Part shown: positions 1-10,525 of the stretch, piece by piece
Layout of the letters: each line of letters starts with the position of its first letter
Position numbering within the stretch: the stretch's first letter is position 1
DNA from: Protopterus annectens
Lineage: Eukaryota; Chordata; Ceratodontiformes; Protopteridae
DNA length: 64,000 nt
NCBI RefSeq assembly: GCF_019279795.1
Contig: NC_056733.1
Coordinates: forward strand, 1,997,786,664 to 1,997,850,663
Reading direction: 5' to 3'
Program-made: the position numbers and the translations under genes
Notes under the pieces: generated by a model
Told to the model about the DNA's origin: nothing
Databases searched by the model: none
Seen by the model: only the letters and a program-made list of their open reading frames with translations

Positions 1-559
1 TTATATCCACAGTAGCAGCTGGCTCAAAAGGAGGTAAGGTGAGTTTTTCCAAGACATAATTGAGGTCCCATGCAGGTACTGGCATTCACATTGGGGGCCT
101 TAGGTTTTTGGCTCCTCTGAGGTACTGACTTAATAAAGGATGAGAAAAGAGTGGTGGCTCTGTATTGTAATGAGCCGAAATGGCAGAGGCATGGATTTTA
201 ACTGATGAAAAAGATAGGCCTTTGTCCAGCATCTCAGTTAAGTATTGCAAAATCTGAGGAATATTTGGGACAGTTGTATCAGTTCCTTGAGCTTGGTTCC
301 AAGCGCAAAATCTCTTCCATTTCCCAGCATAGGATTTTCTAGTACTAGGCCTTCTGGCTTCTAAAATGACATCCATCACAGCTTTACTGAGAGGTGTGGT
401 TTGTATGGCTACATTATCCGCCATGCTGCCAGGTTTAGGGTCCTGAGTTGGCTGTGCAGAATAAGACTGTTTTGCTGGGACAGTAGGTGAGGTATTTGAG
501 GTAAGGTCCAGGCTGGGCACTGGGACAAGTTCCTTAAGATCGGACACCAGTACTGGCAT
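1..559 (-). pseudogene. Tyrosine recombinase (YR), N-terminal part, copy A
   Basis: YRs of DIRS elements are thought to join a circular DNA copy into the chromosome. This fragment holds a low-complexity leader and the SAM-like core-binding domain, with the family signature LEARRPSTRKSYAGKWKRF and the helix around LQYLTEMLDKGLSF. The reading frame is open from 559 to about 86, then shifts near the NLRPP segment. The catalytic domain is beyond the window edge. The upstream end overlaps the methyltransferase part of the RT polyprotein in another frame. Identification is by similarity to the fuller copies in this window (H, I, G). Confidence 0.85.
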
Positions 560-2110
560 GCCCAGTCTGGGGCAATCAGAATAATTTTTGGTTTCTCATG
601 CCTGACCTTTAGCAGTACCTTGGGGAGGAGAGGCAGTGGAGGAAAGGCATAAACTGAAAGGTTTGTCCAGTTGAAAGATAAGGCGTCCACTTTCCAAGCT
701 TGTCTGTGATAAGTCCTTGTGCAGAATCGTTTTAGCTGATTGTTTTGAGGGGAGGCAAATAGATCTATGTCCAGGCGTCCCCATTTCTTTGTTATCATGC
801 TGAAGACTTGTGGATCCAGGTGCCACTCGTGGGGATCCATGAGATTTCTGCTTAGTTCGTCTGCCAGTGTATTTTCCTTTCCTGGTAGGAATTGTGCCTG
901 CAGATGAACTTGGTAAGTCAATGCTGTGTCCCATAAAGCCATGGCTAGTCTGCACAGGGGATAAGAATGAGTGCCACCCTGCTTATGTACCATCCATCGT
1001 TAGGCTCTGCCAGGCTGGGGGGAGTGAGAATGGCTGTCCCTTGTTTTGGTGACAAGCCTTTGCCCACCATCGAAATTCCTGTTGCAGGCAGGGAATTAAG
1101 AGTAATCATTGTTTCCAGACTGTGGCAATGTTGTGTCCAGACACTTTTTAGGTACCACTGAATTTTCCTCATATGCAGTCTTGCATATGGAATCAGTAAG
1201 CTGCAGGATGCCATGAAGCCCAAAGCCTGCAGAATTTTTCTTGCAGATAACTGGGCCTTTGTTGCCATTTCCTTGAAATAGGTAGTCAGTTGCCTTTTGT
1301 TTGTCTGGAGTGAGATAAGCCATCTGGACAGTTGTATTTAAGCTTGCACCCAGGAATATTATCTCTTGAGAGGGTACTAGTTTTGATTTCTTTTTGTTGA
1401 CTGTGTACCCTAGGCATGTTAAAAGTCTTATCACAAACATCAGATGTAGTAGAATGTCCTTGTTCTCTGCTTGTATTAGGCAGTCGTCCAAGTAAGGATT
1501 ATCTGTATTCCTCTTTGTCTGCAGTAAGCAATTACTGGTGCCACGCACTTTGTGAAGACCCTGGGCGCAGTAAATAAGCCAAAGGGCAGTGCAGAGAATT
1601 GGTAATGCTTTGAGCCAGCCTTGAATCTGAGGTATCTCCTGCATGATTGTCTGATTGGGACATGCAGGTATGCCTCTCTTAGGTCTAAAGTCACAAGCCA
1701 AGCCTTGCTGCCCAGCATGGGCAGAAGCTGCTGTAAGGTCAACATCTTGAATTTTGGTATATCCAGGAAAGTGTTTAGAATAGACAGGTCCAGTATTGGT
1801 CTCCATGCTTTGTCCTTTCTGGGTACCAAGAACAGCCTTGAGTAAAATCCTTGTCCCTGCTCTTGCTGTGGCACTTGTTAAATAGCCCTCATGTCCATGA
1901 GAGCTGTGACTTGTTTTTGAGCCTCTGCCCATTGATTTTTTGGCAGGTCTGGCCAACCGTTTGCCCTTGGCAGGGTATGGAAATGGAACTTGTAGCCTTG
2001 TGACACTATGTCTAGAACCCATTTATCCTGGGTTATAATGTGCCAATTTTGGGGAAAAAAGTGCTAGTTTCCCCCCTAAGGGTGCTGCCAGAAGATAAGT
2101 GCTTGGTGCA
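409..2110 (-). pseudogene. RT-RNase H-Dam-like methyltransferase polyprotein, copy A (broken)
   Basis: The RT part (about 1476-1874) shows FYSRLFLVPRKDKAWRPILD, motif A (LVTLDLREAYLHVPI) and motif B (ALPFGLFTAPRVFTK). Motif C (NPYLDDCLIQ) follows after a one-base frame change. Compared with copy B, roughly 180 bp of RNase H is missing near 985-1000, removing two acidic active-site segments. The last part (409-993) is the Dam-like domain with DIDLFASPQNNQLKRF and YAFPPLPLLPKVLL. The frameshifts and the RNase H deletion make it inactive. Its gene order (after gag, before and overlapping YR) is the DIRS order. Confidence 0.88.
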
Positions 2111-2153
2111 GGCAGGGGGAAGTCATTGGGACTGTTTCCTGTATGACTGTGAT

Positions 2154-2389
2154 TGGAGTCTGTTGAATGGAGTTATGTTTGCTATTTTTCCTCACTGAAG
2201 AAGGTATTTTACCGAAACTAGTTTGAGGCATGTATTTTTCATATTTATGATGGTGAGTGTGTGATATAGTGCCTTTATGACACTTTATTTAATTCAATAA
2301 AGCCTTGGGGACCGTTTGCTGGCTTTTGTTTGTTTCTAGTGATGATGTTGGGCCGTGCAAGCTTGAACGTGCGTGGGTTTGTGTGTCAC
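2154..2389. other. Foreign 236-bp segment replacing part of gag in copy A
   Basis: Alignment by eye with copy B shows A's gag leaving the family sequence near 2154 and rejoining near 2390, so about 600 bp of gag C-terminal coding is replaced by unrelated AT-rich DNA. The segment holds ctgaagaaggtattttaccg (2195-2214) followed by aaac, and an aataaag motif near 2299. The first string resembles a decayed hammerhead-ribozyme core (CTGANGA, short hairpin, GAAA) of the kind known in Penelope-like elements. That origin is a guess. Confidence 0.5.
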
Positions 2390-3549
2390 TTTTTTGCAGT
2401 AGAAGCCTTGACCCCTTTTGGACCCTAAGAAATAGTTTCTGGGTCTGCAGTAGGGTTTTTGAAAAGCAATTTATGAGAGTCGGGGATACTGTAGTATCTG
2501 TCCGGCTTAACAGGAGCTGGAGGTAAGGAGTCAGGGGTCAGACTAGACTCAGAGACACATCATCTACAATGTCCAACGCAGGTGGAATAGCTAGAGGCCT
2601 GTGCTGAGGTAGTAAAAGGAAGTCTCTGAGCCTTTTCTTAGCTTCAGAAAAATCTTGGCTCTCCCAGTGGAAGTGCTCCCTCATGGTATGCAAGGTTTCC
2701 CCAAAAGAGTAGTCCTCAAGAGGAGAAACTGAAGGAATTGATTCTTCAGCATCAGAATCCTCATACGGGGGAAGAGACTATTCCTGATCAGAAGAGGAAT
2801 CAGAAGAAATGGAAACCTGATCTGAAGATTCATAGTCTGTCTCTTGCCTAGGCCTCTTACCAGGAGGGGGATGGGAACCCCTGATCAAGTTAATCAAGTC
2901 TTCGGCCATTTTGAGCATCTGTTTTTTGGGCATGGAGGCCTGTCCTTGGGGCTGGTGAACTTGTTTCTTTGCCTTTAAAGGTGTTTTAGTCTTTGGAGTC
3001 GGTTTAATAAACAACTGTTTAGGTCTGAATACACCCTCAGAAGCTGATGCCTGCTCAGCGGCTCCGGAACCATCTGAGGGAATAATCTCAGAGGCTCCAA
3101 TAGTTTGAGTTTCCTGTGGCCTGGCCGACTCCACGTGGGAGTCGGTAGCGGCCTGCGACTCTAAAGTAGCGGACATCAGGGGCTACGAAAGTGCCTCACT
3201 GAGAACCGGCAAACCGGCGACTTGCTTAGGAGAAGCTTTGTCGTCGGTTTTAGACCTCGGTGGTCTGTCTTTCTTTGCATTTTTTGTGTACTCCAGTAGT
3301 CAGATGGCTATCCGACGACATTGTATAATGAAATTTTCGCCCAAAATAACTTAATGCAAAATCGTACCGACGCTTAATAGTGCGTTGGTTAAATCTAGCA
3401 CACAACCGACAACTAGCAACGTCGTGGTCAGGGCCTAGGTAAGGATTACAGTAAGAATTTAAGTCCTTATGAGGTATTTGCTTCCCACAAGAAATACAAT
3501 TATTAACTTTTTCTGACATAGGTCTGGAGCAAGAAAAAAGTTTCCCCAA
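2390..3549 (-). pseudogene. DIRS gag-like protein, copy A (C-terminal part replaced)
   Basis: The gag-like protein is presumed to form the RNA-binding particle. The N-terminus (ORF from 3549) has paired cysteines: CISCGKQIPHKD, YCNPYLG (second pair degraded from YCIPCLG) and CRLCARFNQRTIKRRYDFA. A Ser/Thr/Pro-rich middle, the segment MPKKQMLKMAEDLINLIRG and an acidic Ser-rich stretch (2778-3176) follow. The remaining C-terminal part is broken by frameshifts and ends at the foreign segment at 2389. Stops between the N-terminal piece and 3176 mean it cannot be read through. Confidence 0.8.
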
Positions 3550-3657
3550 AGGGGTACTTAGCTTTTAATGAAGACTTCGGATCTGAAACTCGAACACGAA
3601 AATCTCAGGAATCGGCCGACCGGCACTTGCGAACTGCTTCTGCTTCGGGCACCACGT

Positions 3658-3832
3658 GGCAGAATAAAATGGCGTCGGCTGCATCTTTTATACCCCTGAC
3701 GACCTGACGTTAGGGAAGTGGCGACAGCAACCGAAGCAGGACCCAAGACTTTGGAATTCAGGTCGACTGAGGGCAGCCTGCCAGCAGGATAATCCAAATG
3801 TAATGACTGCAACAGTGAAACACGAAGAACAT
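3658..3832 (-). repeat. Right (5') inverted terminal repeat, copy A
   Basis: This has the same sequence type as the left inverted repeats of B, H and I read in reverse: atggcgtcggctgcatc, TATA box in reverse, the CRE-like motif, then the terminal taatgactgcaacagtg. The mate of this repeat lies left of the window. Confidence 0.85.
3685..3712 (-). promoter_or_regulatory. TATA box with CRE-like site, 5' end of copy A
   Basis: On the minus strand TAACGTCA (a one-base variant of TGACGTCA) lies 12 bp upstream of TATAAAAG. The pair sits inside the inverted repeat, upstream of gag, as expected for the promoter of the genomic RNA. The function is inferred from motifs and position only. Confidence 0.5.
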
Positions 3833-3948
3833 CTTGCCATGTATTTAGAGATCCAATTTTAAACCACTTTAATAGCGGATTGCCCACCTTGTCTTCCTGG
3901 AAAAAAGTCAGTCCATTTTCCTAAGTCTTTGGTCTTGTCAGGGTAGAA
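3833..3948 (-). pseudogene. YR gene fragment of old DIRS copy C, between copy A and the hAT element
   Basis: This 116-bp piece aligns by eye with the catalytic part of the YR gene of copies B and E (attgccatgt…, then the segment equal to the QTISKWIGH region). It continues after the hAT-like element at 6871. This shows that both A and the hAT element inserted into the same older YR gene. Confidence 0.65.
3941..3948. repeat. Left 8-bp target site duplication of hAT-like element
   Basis: The sequence gggtagaa is repeated exactly at 6863-6870. Eight bases is the duplication length made by hAT transposases. Confidence 0.75.
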
Positions 3949-4949
3949 GTGGTTCTGAAACAAGCTGGAGGACTCATTTTACAAAGGAAATATTTTGGCA
4001 GACCCCTACAGGTGGTGGTATGCATGGGTTATGATGTTTGGATCAACCCCCAACACAGCCATTTCAGTGTCCCATTACTTGGCTATTTCTCCCTAGTTGC
4101 CATAAACACTATTCAAAATTCTCAGTGTGCAAACCGTTTTCTTCTTTACTTCTACAATGATTACATATATTTGGATTTAATTTAAAACTTTTATTTCAAA
4201 ATTTTTAGCACAAATACTGATAGACAGTTGCTAAAGCTGAACAAAGCAATACAGTCTCACATTGAAAACAGATTTAGCATTAAAACTTCTCTGCCTTTGA
4301 AACTCGCACTCAATGAAACCGCATTGAAACATTCACAGAAAATGCATCTGGCCAGTGGTAGATTAAGTTTACCTTTGGGCTTTTTTCAAAGCATAGGTCC
4401 CTTGCGAACATTTTTGGACCATGGAAGAGTTCTTTGATTCACCTTCATGATTGTATAATTAAATTTAATATACAATAATTAAATTACATCCCTTGTATAA
4501 TACAGCACCACTTGGTAGAGCATGTTTTAAATGTATAGTTTTGCACATTTTTCCAGCAGGCAATGAAACAAAACATATGAACTAATAATGATGAAACTGC
4601 CCAATTCAGAACATTTCAACCATAAAAGGCCATTCAAACTTCTGTCATTACAATCCACCAGTATCAGTCAATATGCACAATCTCTGCAGAAGCAAGTCAT
4701 CTGAATAATTCCACCTCAAAGACATTTGTAACTAATGAAAAGGTTGCTGCTAGCAAACAACTATTTCATTGTTACATCTACAAATCCAGTGCCTGCTGCC
4801 CTTGAAAACTAAATTGCCAAATTATATTACATTAAAAAAATGGTACGCTGGTAATATTGCATGGATGGCAAACTGAAAATAGGTTCATAGTTACTAGGCA
4901 TCTCGTCCAAAGAAGGACATATTCAGGACTTCAGCATCCCACCCCCTTA

Positions 4950-5260
4950 AAATACTGGTCTCTATTACATCATCGAAAAATTCAGTTCAGTGAACGGCAT
5001 TTTCAGTGCACTTACATCGAACGTGCTGTTCACTGAACTGTTCATAGTGAGATCGCGGTACAGTACAGATTGGAAAATTTGCCCTTTCCTCACTGCAGTG
5101 CGATCTCGGAGTTGGTATATATAATTAGTGAGGGGTGTGGGGAACGCAGCCCCCCACAAGACCAGAATTCGATTAACAGCATTTTCAATGAAATGCCATT
5201 TTCTCAAGAGAGTTTTCAATGTAATATAGACCCTTAAAATACAACATAGTATCAGCAATC
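4950..5260. other. Segment rich in short inverted repeats inside the hAT-like element
   Basis: Several matched inverted words occur here: ttcagttcagtgaacg against ctgttcactgaactg, and gtgagatcgcgg against the partly matching gtgcgatctcgg, with a TATATAAT tract and a G/C-rich hairpin-like gggaacgcagccccccac. No recognisable protein is encoded; the 97-residue minus-strand ORF across it has no family features. It may be the end of a second small DNA transposon inserted in the hAT element. Confidence 0.35.
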
Positions 5261-5575
5261 CATCTACATGCTATGGGAGTAAAACTCAAAGCCTTCAGCA
5301 TTAAAACACAAGTATGCTACCTGTTGTGCTACTAACACTGCTTTAAAATTCTATACCACAACAGTGATATGATTTGCTAGCTAGTTAAGCAAAACAGTTG
5401 CAGATTGTAAACAGACTTAGTATGAAATGCATTTGAAACTAAATTCCTTGAAAAATGGACCTGAAACTCAGTTCCTTGAAAAATGCAGCTTGGAAGTGGG
5501 AGTAGAGAGGATTCAGGCTCTTGTTTCCTGTAGCTAAAGTTCAGGGTTTGAGCCTAAGCAAACCTAACTTGGGCA

Positions 5576-5576
<1 letters not shown>

Positions 5577-5669
<93 letters not shown>
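5577..5669. repeat. (CA)n microsatellite, 93 bp
   Basis: About 46 uninterrupted CA units. The long histidine/threonine ORF across it is only a product of the dinucleotide repeat. Confidence 0.98.
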
Positions 5670-5671
<2 letters not shown>

Positions 5672-6330
5672 CTCAACCTCTTAGTGCAAGAAAGTTGGAC
5701 AAAGCCTAAAATAAGTAGGGACAAGCTATAAATATTGCTCTCATGAACTTAGAAAATTGCTAGAATAACAGGATTTGTATTAGTATGCATTTTTCTAATC
5801 TAAAGTATTACAAGTCTAAAACTCAAATGTCTGTCATATTTAGCAACTTCAATCCTTTTTATGAGGAACAGAACATATGGGGCAAAAATCTGGCCATTCT
5901 GCAAAAACCTGGACAGCCGAGGGGTATGCTACCTACGTCTTACATACACATACCTCCCTCCCTTTTACACACAGACACACATGCACCTACTTTCCTGCCT
6001 CATATACACACACGCACCCCCCCCCCATACCTGTCAACCCCTTCAGCACAAGAAATCTAGACAAAGCCGATCATAACTTTGGGGGGGGGGGGCAGAGGGG
6101 CAAAACTTAGGACACATTTTAAATATTGCTCTTATAAACTTAGGAAGTTGACATAAGTTTTGCATTAGTATGAATTTTCTGAAGCATATGAAGTCTATAG
6201 CTCAAATGTCGGCCATCATTTTCCGACTTCAGTCCTCAATGATTTGCCAGGGATTTGCCAGAAAAACACCATTTTATGTGGAAACAGACCATATAAGGCA
6301 AAAATGTGGACAGCTGACAGCTATGCCTTT
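5670..6330. repeat. Diverged tandem duplication, unit about 365 bp
   Basis: Two copies start near 5671 and 6037. Shared landmarks in order are: ctcaacctcttagtgcaaga / cccttcagcacaagaaa; taaatattgctctcatgaac / taaatattgctcttataaac; ttagtatgcatttttct / ttagtatgaattttct; and ggggcaaaaatctgg / aggcaaaaatgtgg. Each copy is preceded by a CA-rich tract, and the second also holds a run of 12 G near 6080. It is non-coding. Confidence 0.75.
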
Positions 6331-6862
6331 AACAGGCACCGCTTCTAATTCAAGCCTTGATTTAAAAAATACGCTCAGGGTCTTTCAACAAGTTTGTCTG
6401 GATCAGCTCTGTAGTAATTTCTATTAGTTGCAAAAGGGAGAGAGAGCATATACATACAGCAAACATAAATCCAGGACCTGTCTTACTTGGAAGGAACAGA
6501 ACAGTCGCTTAAATTTCCCTCGAAGTTCTAACTGCCAGGCAGAAAACACAGGGCAAGTGAGCAACTGTTCAATGTCAGCTGCTAATGCAGATGTTGTTCC
6601 TTTTTCTCTGAAAGCTCAGTGCAAGCAGGTACTTAGCCATAAATGAGGAAATTAAGCTGCTCCGCTGCCAACATGGAAGTCTCTTTCTTTTCTATTTTTT
6701 TAATAAATTGTGAGTGAGCAGCGCAACTTTTCTTTTTTCGTTCACAAGGTCAGTCGTGGACAATGCCTGAAATCCAGTTGGGTGCAAGTAACCTCACGGA
6801 CCCCTAGAATTTATCGTACGGACCCCCCCAGAGGTCCTTAGACCACAGTTTCAGAAACACTG

Positions 6863-6870
6863 GGGTAGAA
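6863..6870. repeat. Right 8-bp target site duplication of hAT-like element
   Basis: Exact repeat of gggtagaa at 3941-3948. Confidence 0.75.
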
Positions 6871-6879
6871 TATCATGGT

Positions 6880-7660
6880 CTTCTCATCTGTGGATCTGGA
6901 AAGAAGGCAGGTAAATGTAAAGCCTTACAGACAGAATTCACTGACCACCTTGGACATGAAAGGGTTAGCCCTGGAAGAGACCCTATCTTTATGGAAAATA
7001 AGAAAAAGGACATCCATAAAAGCTTAAAGCTCAGATCCTTCTAACAGACATAAGAGTCACCAGAAAAATGGCCTTCCAAGTACTAAACTTTATGGATGCG
7101 AAGGCCACAGTTTCAAAAAGTGGCAAGATAACTTTTTCCCCAAATGAAACTGAAATCCCAGGGGTGGAATAGCCCTTAGAGGTGAATTAAAGTGAAGGAC
7201 ACCCTTTAGAAACTGCTTGACTTAGACTCTTGAAAGCAAAGAGGGATTAAGTGGCATACAGGCAGAGATGGCAGACAAGTGTGCCTTAAGACAGTAGGCA
7301 AGTCAATTATTTGAGTAGCTCACAAGTAGGACAAAACTGTACGAATGACTGCCTTAAGAAGCTCACATTCTTTAAGACACCAGATAAAGTCTCTCCAATT
7401 TGGAAATGAAAGCCTTTCTAGTGGTAGGCTTAATGCCTTCTGGAGCACCTGAAACATATTCTCAGAAAACTAGTGTCTGAAAAGAATTAAAACTATCATA
7501 CACACTGTCAGGTTGACAACCTGCCAGTTGGAATGAAGCAGAAAGCTCTTTTCTATGCAAGTAAGTCCACTTATAGGATAACCTGTACTGATGGCTCCTG
7601 GCTGGTGAATAAGGGGGAAATGGAGCTGCCTATGCCAAAAGGGAGTAACCAGCAAGTTTT
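6880..7660 (-). pseudogene. Tyrosine recombinase remnant, copy C
   Basis: Translated similarity to the YR genes of copies F and I can be followed: the region equal to PSFMPKVVSSVALNQ near 6935-7000, the catalytic-arginine region near 7040-7090, and the N-terminal LEARRPSTRK region near 7395-7445. Frameshifts and stops are frequent and no long ORF survives. It is called only from collinear DNA similarity. Confidence 0.65.
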
Positions 7661-7689
7661 GGTTTGTCCTACTGGCTCTTCAGTAGAAT

Positions 7690-9030
7690 CTTGAGATTAT
7701 GGGGAGATGGGAGAAGGCATGGAGGTACTTCCCGTCCTAGTAGAAAGACATGGTATCCATCCTCGGCATCCACCTTCCAGGCATGAGGAAGGGCCCTGGG
7801 GCAAAACAGCTTGAGCGATCTGAGTGGAGGCAACAGATCTGAGTACTACTACATCTGTGGGCTATGTCCAGGAAGACTTCTCTGTTAAACATCTACTCTT
7901 GCGGGTCTTCCATGGACCTGCTTTGAGAAACCTGCGAGCACACTGTCGTTGGACAGAGTGTAAACCACCTGTAGGGAGAGAACTTGCTTTTATTAGCTTA
8001 ATGTCATGCCAGAAGAGCTAGCCTACACAGCTGGTAGGACTTGCTCCTACTTGTGGTGGTCTGTAAAAATCCTAACAGGCCTTAGGTTCCACAGATAAGA
8101 ACACCAAACAGGGTTCCTCATCGGCTTGGGGGGGGTGCCACTGGTTCTGAACTGATGAAGAGCCCATTCTAGCTCTGCAAGCCAGATCTGACGGATCTGT
8201 GTGCAGCTACTGGTTGGGTGGAAGGAAATCCCAGATTTAGTATGATTTGAGAAATCCACCAGTAACTTTTTTTCTTCAGCAAGGTAAGAGGGATTTGTAA
8301 AATCAATGGATGACGGTGCTAAGGCTAGAGAGATTTCAGGTAGCACTGGATCTTTTCTCATGTGTAGCTTTGCAAATGGTACTATAAGAATGGCTTTTGC
8401 AAAGTATCCCATGGTTCCTAGAAGTTCCTCTTCCAGTAGACTGAAGGGGACAGTGAGGACTGGAAGAAGGTGGAGAGGGACTAAACCTTCTCTTGGAGAA
8501 GAAAGCTGCCATCAGATGGGTATCCAGTCTGCAACCCAGGAACATCAGATTCTGAGAAGGTATCAGAGAAGATTTCTGGAAATTGAGGGTGAAACCCAGT
8601 CTTTCCAAAAGTGAAATGGTGAGACTAAGATGCAGTCACAGAGCGACCCAACAGGATGCCTGGATAAGATGGTCATCCAGGTATTGGAAAATTTGAATCC
8701 ACTGGATGCAATGGCTCGGGCAAGGCACTTGGTGAAACCACTGGGAGGGGTAAATAAACCAAAGGATAAAGCAAAGAACCTGTGGAATTTTTGGCAGGTG
8801 GTGTGAATGGGGGTATGCATCCAAGTCTAAGGAACTGGAAGGGCTTGAGGAAGGATAAAAGTAGAATTTACAGTGAGAGCATTTTGAAAGATGGTACCTC
8901 CAGAAAGGTGTTCAGGTGGGACAAGTCCAGAATGGGTTTCTAAGTGTCCCATTATAGGGACTATAAAAAGTCTTTAATAAATCTCAGTTCTGACAAGTAA
9001 GAGATTTCAAAGTGCTGGGGGGACAAGTTC
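7690..9030 (-). pseudogene. RT-RNase H-MT remnant, copy C
   Basis: The RT is recognisable in the ORF at 8563-8820 (FFALSFGLFTPPSGFTKCLA, motif B) and as NTWMTILSR in place of motif C YLDDCLIQ, so the two catalytic aspartates are lost. The connection segment AILIVPFAKLHMRK (near 8370) matches LLIPYARLHMRKLQWYL of the younger copies. RNase H and methyltransferase traces continue to about 7690. It is an inactive fossil. Confidence 0.75.
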
Positions 9031-9379
9031 TAGGGTGCCCTGATCAGAGGTCCTGTAAAAGAGGAGGAAGAATGTGAACATTACTGGGTACAAGGAGGGG
9101 GAACTCTCCTCAATGATGGAAATTCCCTCCAGGACATCTTGTAACCTGTTGAATGATGGAAAATATCCACTTGACTATAGTGGCGAACCTCCAGGGAGGA
9201 AGGGTCAAAGCCTCCAAGGCGGGAGGGAGCATCAGAAAGGCAGGGGCTGTGCCAGATTTGTAATCTGTTGGTTTGTCGTGAAATATTTTCTGGGCTGTTT
9301 CCTGTCCTTCTAAGAATGCTACTGGTCCCTGCAGACAAAGCAAGGGGGTTTAGTCGGGTAACTTCTTTCATACTCAAGT

Positions 9380-10500
9380 GCTACATCATTTTACTTTTCT
9401 CTTGCAAAGCCTTGAACAGTTCTGCTTCAGAAGGTCCACACAGCATTTCCTTGTGAAGGAGGAATCCAAAAACTTGCTCTTGACATCCTCAAGGAAGTAC
9501 TGCAGGTGAAGCCAGGCAAATTTTCTGAAAGATTCTGTAGAGTAGCCCCAGAAGGGGTTTGCAGCAGCTGCATGTAACAGAATGCCTAGCAACTTGTGTA
9601 GCATGTTCAGGTATAGACATCATTTGTCGCTCATTTTCAGAAGCCTCAAGACTCCAAAAAAGGGCCAAAAGTTATTTTGCCATTTGAGTACAATAAGTTA
9701 AAGCCCTAAAGATTAGAAAGGCAGGGGTATACACTTTCTTACCATACATGTCCACAGCACTTTGTCAGAGGGCAACAAATCAGCTGCTGGTAGAAGACTG
9801 GCCCTTTGTCAGGTGGCAACACATCAGCCGCTGGTAGAAGTGCAGCAGCTTTGTCAGCTGAACAGTTGAAACAGAAAGGATCTGCTATAGGATTTTTGTA
9901 GAGAAACATAAGGACCTTGTGAACTTTATGGAACCTGTCAGGCTTCTTGGGAACTGGATGCAAGGAATCAGGAGAATTAGAAGTGGATGCAGAAGCATCC
10001 AGGAAGGCTTCCAAGACTGGAGGAACAGAAGACTATAATAGAGACCCTACTTTCAGCAAACTGCACATCTTCTTTGTACGTCAGACTCCCAGTCAAAATG
10101 CTGCATCATTTTAGTTTCCCCAAAGGAGAGTTCCTCAATGGGAGAGTCAGGGGACAAGGTATCATCATCAAAAGCAAGCTGACCAGAAGAGTGGATCTGC
10201 GAGGAATATGCCAAGGAATCTACATCGGAATCAAGCTGCTTCTTTTCCTCAGATGTAGACTCATGCCGTCTCTTCTGTGGAGGATGGGGAAGTAAAAGTT
10301 AAAAAGAATGAAGGGGGTTTCACATATAAAATGGACTTGTACAGCCCCGAATTTCATCTATTCCTTTTCTTGAGGTATATGAGGAGGACAAAGGCCTTAT
10401 TTTTGTTTCTTTTTCAGATGCAAGAGGGTACAGAAGGCTTTGGTAACTAGCTGGATTGCCAGGTTACCTTGGCAAGGTAACCCGCAAGCATTGCAATATT
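9380..10500 (-). pseudogene. gag remnant, copy C
   Basis: The ORF 9739-10014 retains the order PVPKKPDRFHKVHKVLMFLY, equal to PAPKKPDRYYRVPDSHKFLF in young copies. The ORF 9386-9604 covers the segment equal to QFHMLKYQQYL and the following region. The acidic Ser-rich segment lies near 10150-10280. Near 9760-9840 there is a local near-duplication of a 51-bp unit (ccctttgtcaggtggcaaca and the similar tttgtcagagggcaacaaat), which probably arose by slippage. Confidence 0.65.
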
Positions 10501-10525
10501 GCAACAGTGACTTAAGGAAGGACAT

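Larger units (their letters stand above)
1..3832 (-). mobile_element. DIRS retrotransposon copy A (3' end off-window)
   Basis: The minus strand reads a 5' inverted repeat ending at 3832, then gag, RT-RH-MT and the N-terminal half of the YR gene, which runs off the left edge. The right terminus (…gaacat, then target base c) is the same as in copies B, F and I. The sequence beyond 3832 continues as the YR gene of an older DIRS element (copy C), so A inserted into C. A carries a large gag replacement, an RNase H deletion and several frameshifts, so it is defective. Confidence 0.9.
3949..6862. mobile_element. hAT-type DNA transposon, apparently non-autonomous
   Basis: The left end begins gtggttctgaaac and the right end is gtttcagaaacactg, the inverse of cagtgtttctgaaac; these resemble hAT terminal inverted repeats. 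Exact 8-bp direct repeats flank it. No long ORF resembling a hAT transposase was recognised in about 2.9 kb, so it looks like a deletion or MITE-like derivative, or it has been enlarged by other insertions. It contains a (CA)n array, a diverged tandem duplication and a segment rich in inverted repeats. It sits in the YR gene of copy C. Confidence 0.7.
6871..10525 (-). mobile_element. Old DIRS copy C, main fragment
   Basis: This is the continuation of the 3833-3948 piece. In minus-strand order it carries a gag remnant, RT-RH-MT remnant and YR remnant, all far more diverged than copies A, B, E-I. The right terminus reads gcaacagtgacttaaggaag followed by gacat, matching the family terminus. Beyond it the YR gene of copy D resumes at 10526. 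The 5' inverted repeat and gag N-terminus are compressed into about 230 bp, implying internal deletion. Confidence 0.75.

Noticed and set aside
5521..5709. Plus-strand ORF with a long His/Thr repeat
   Set aside because: It is translation of the (CA)n microsatellite; no coding context.
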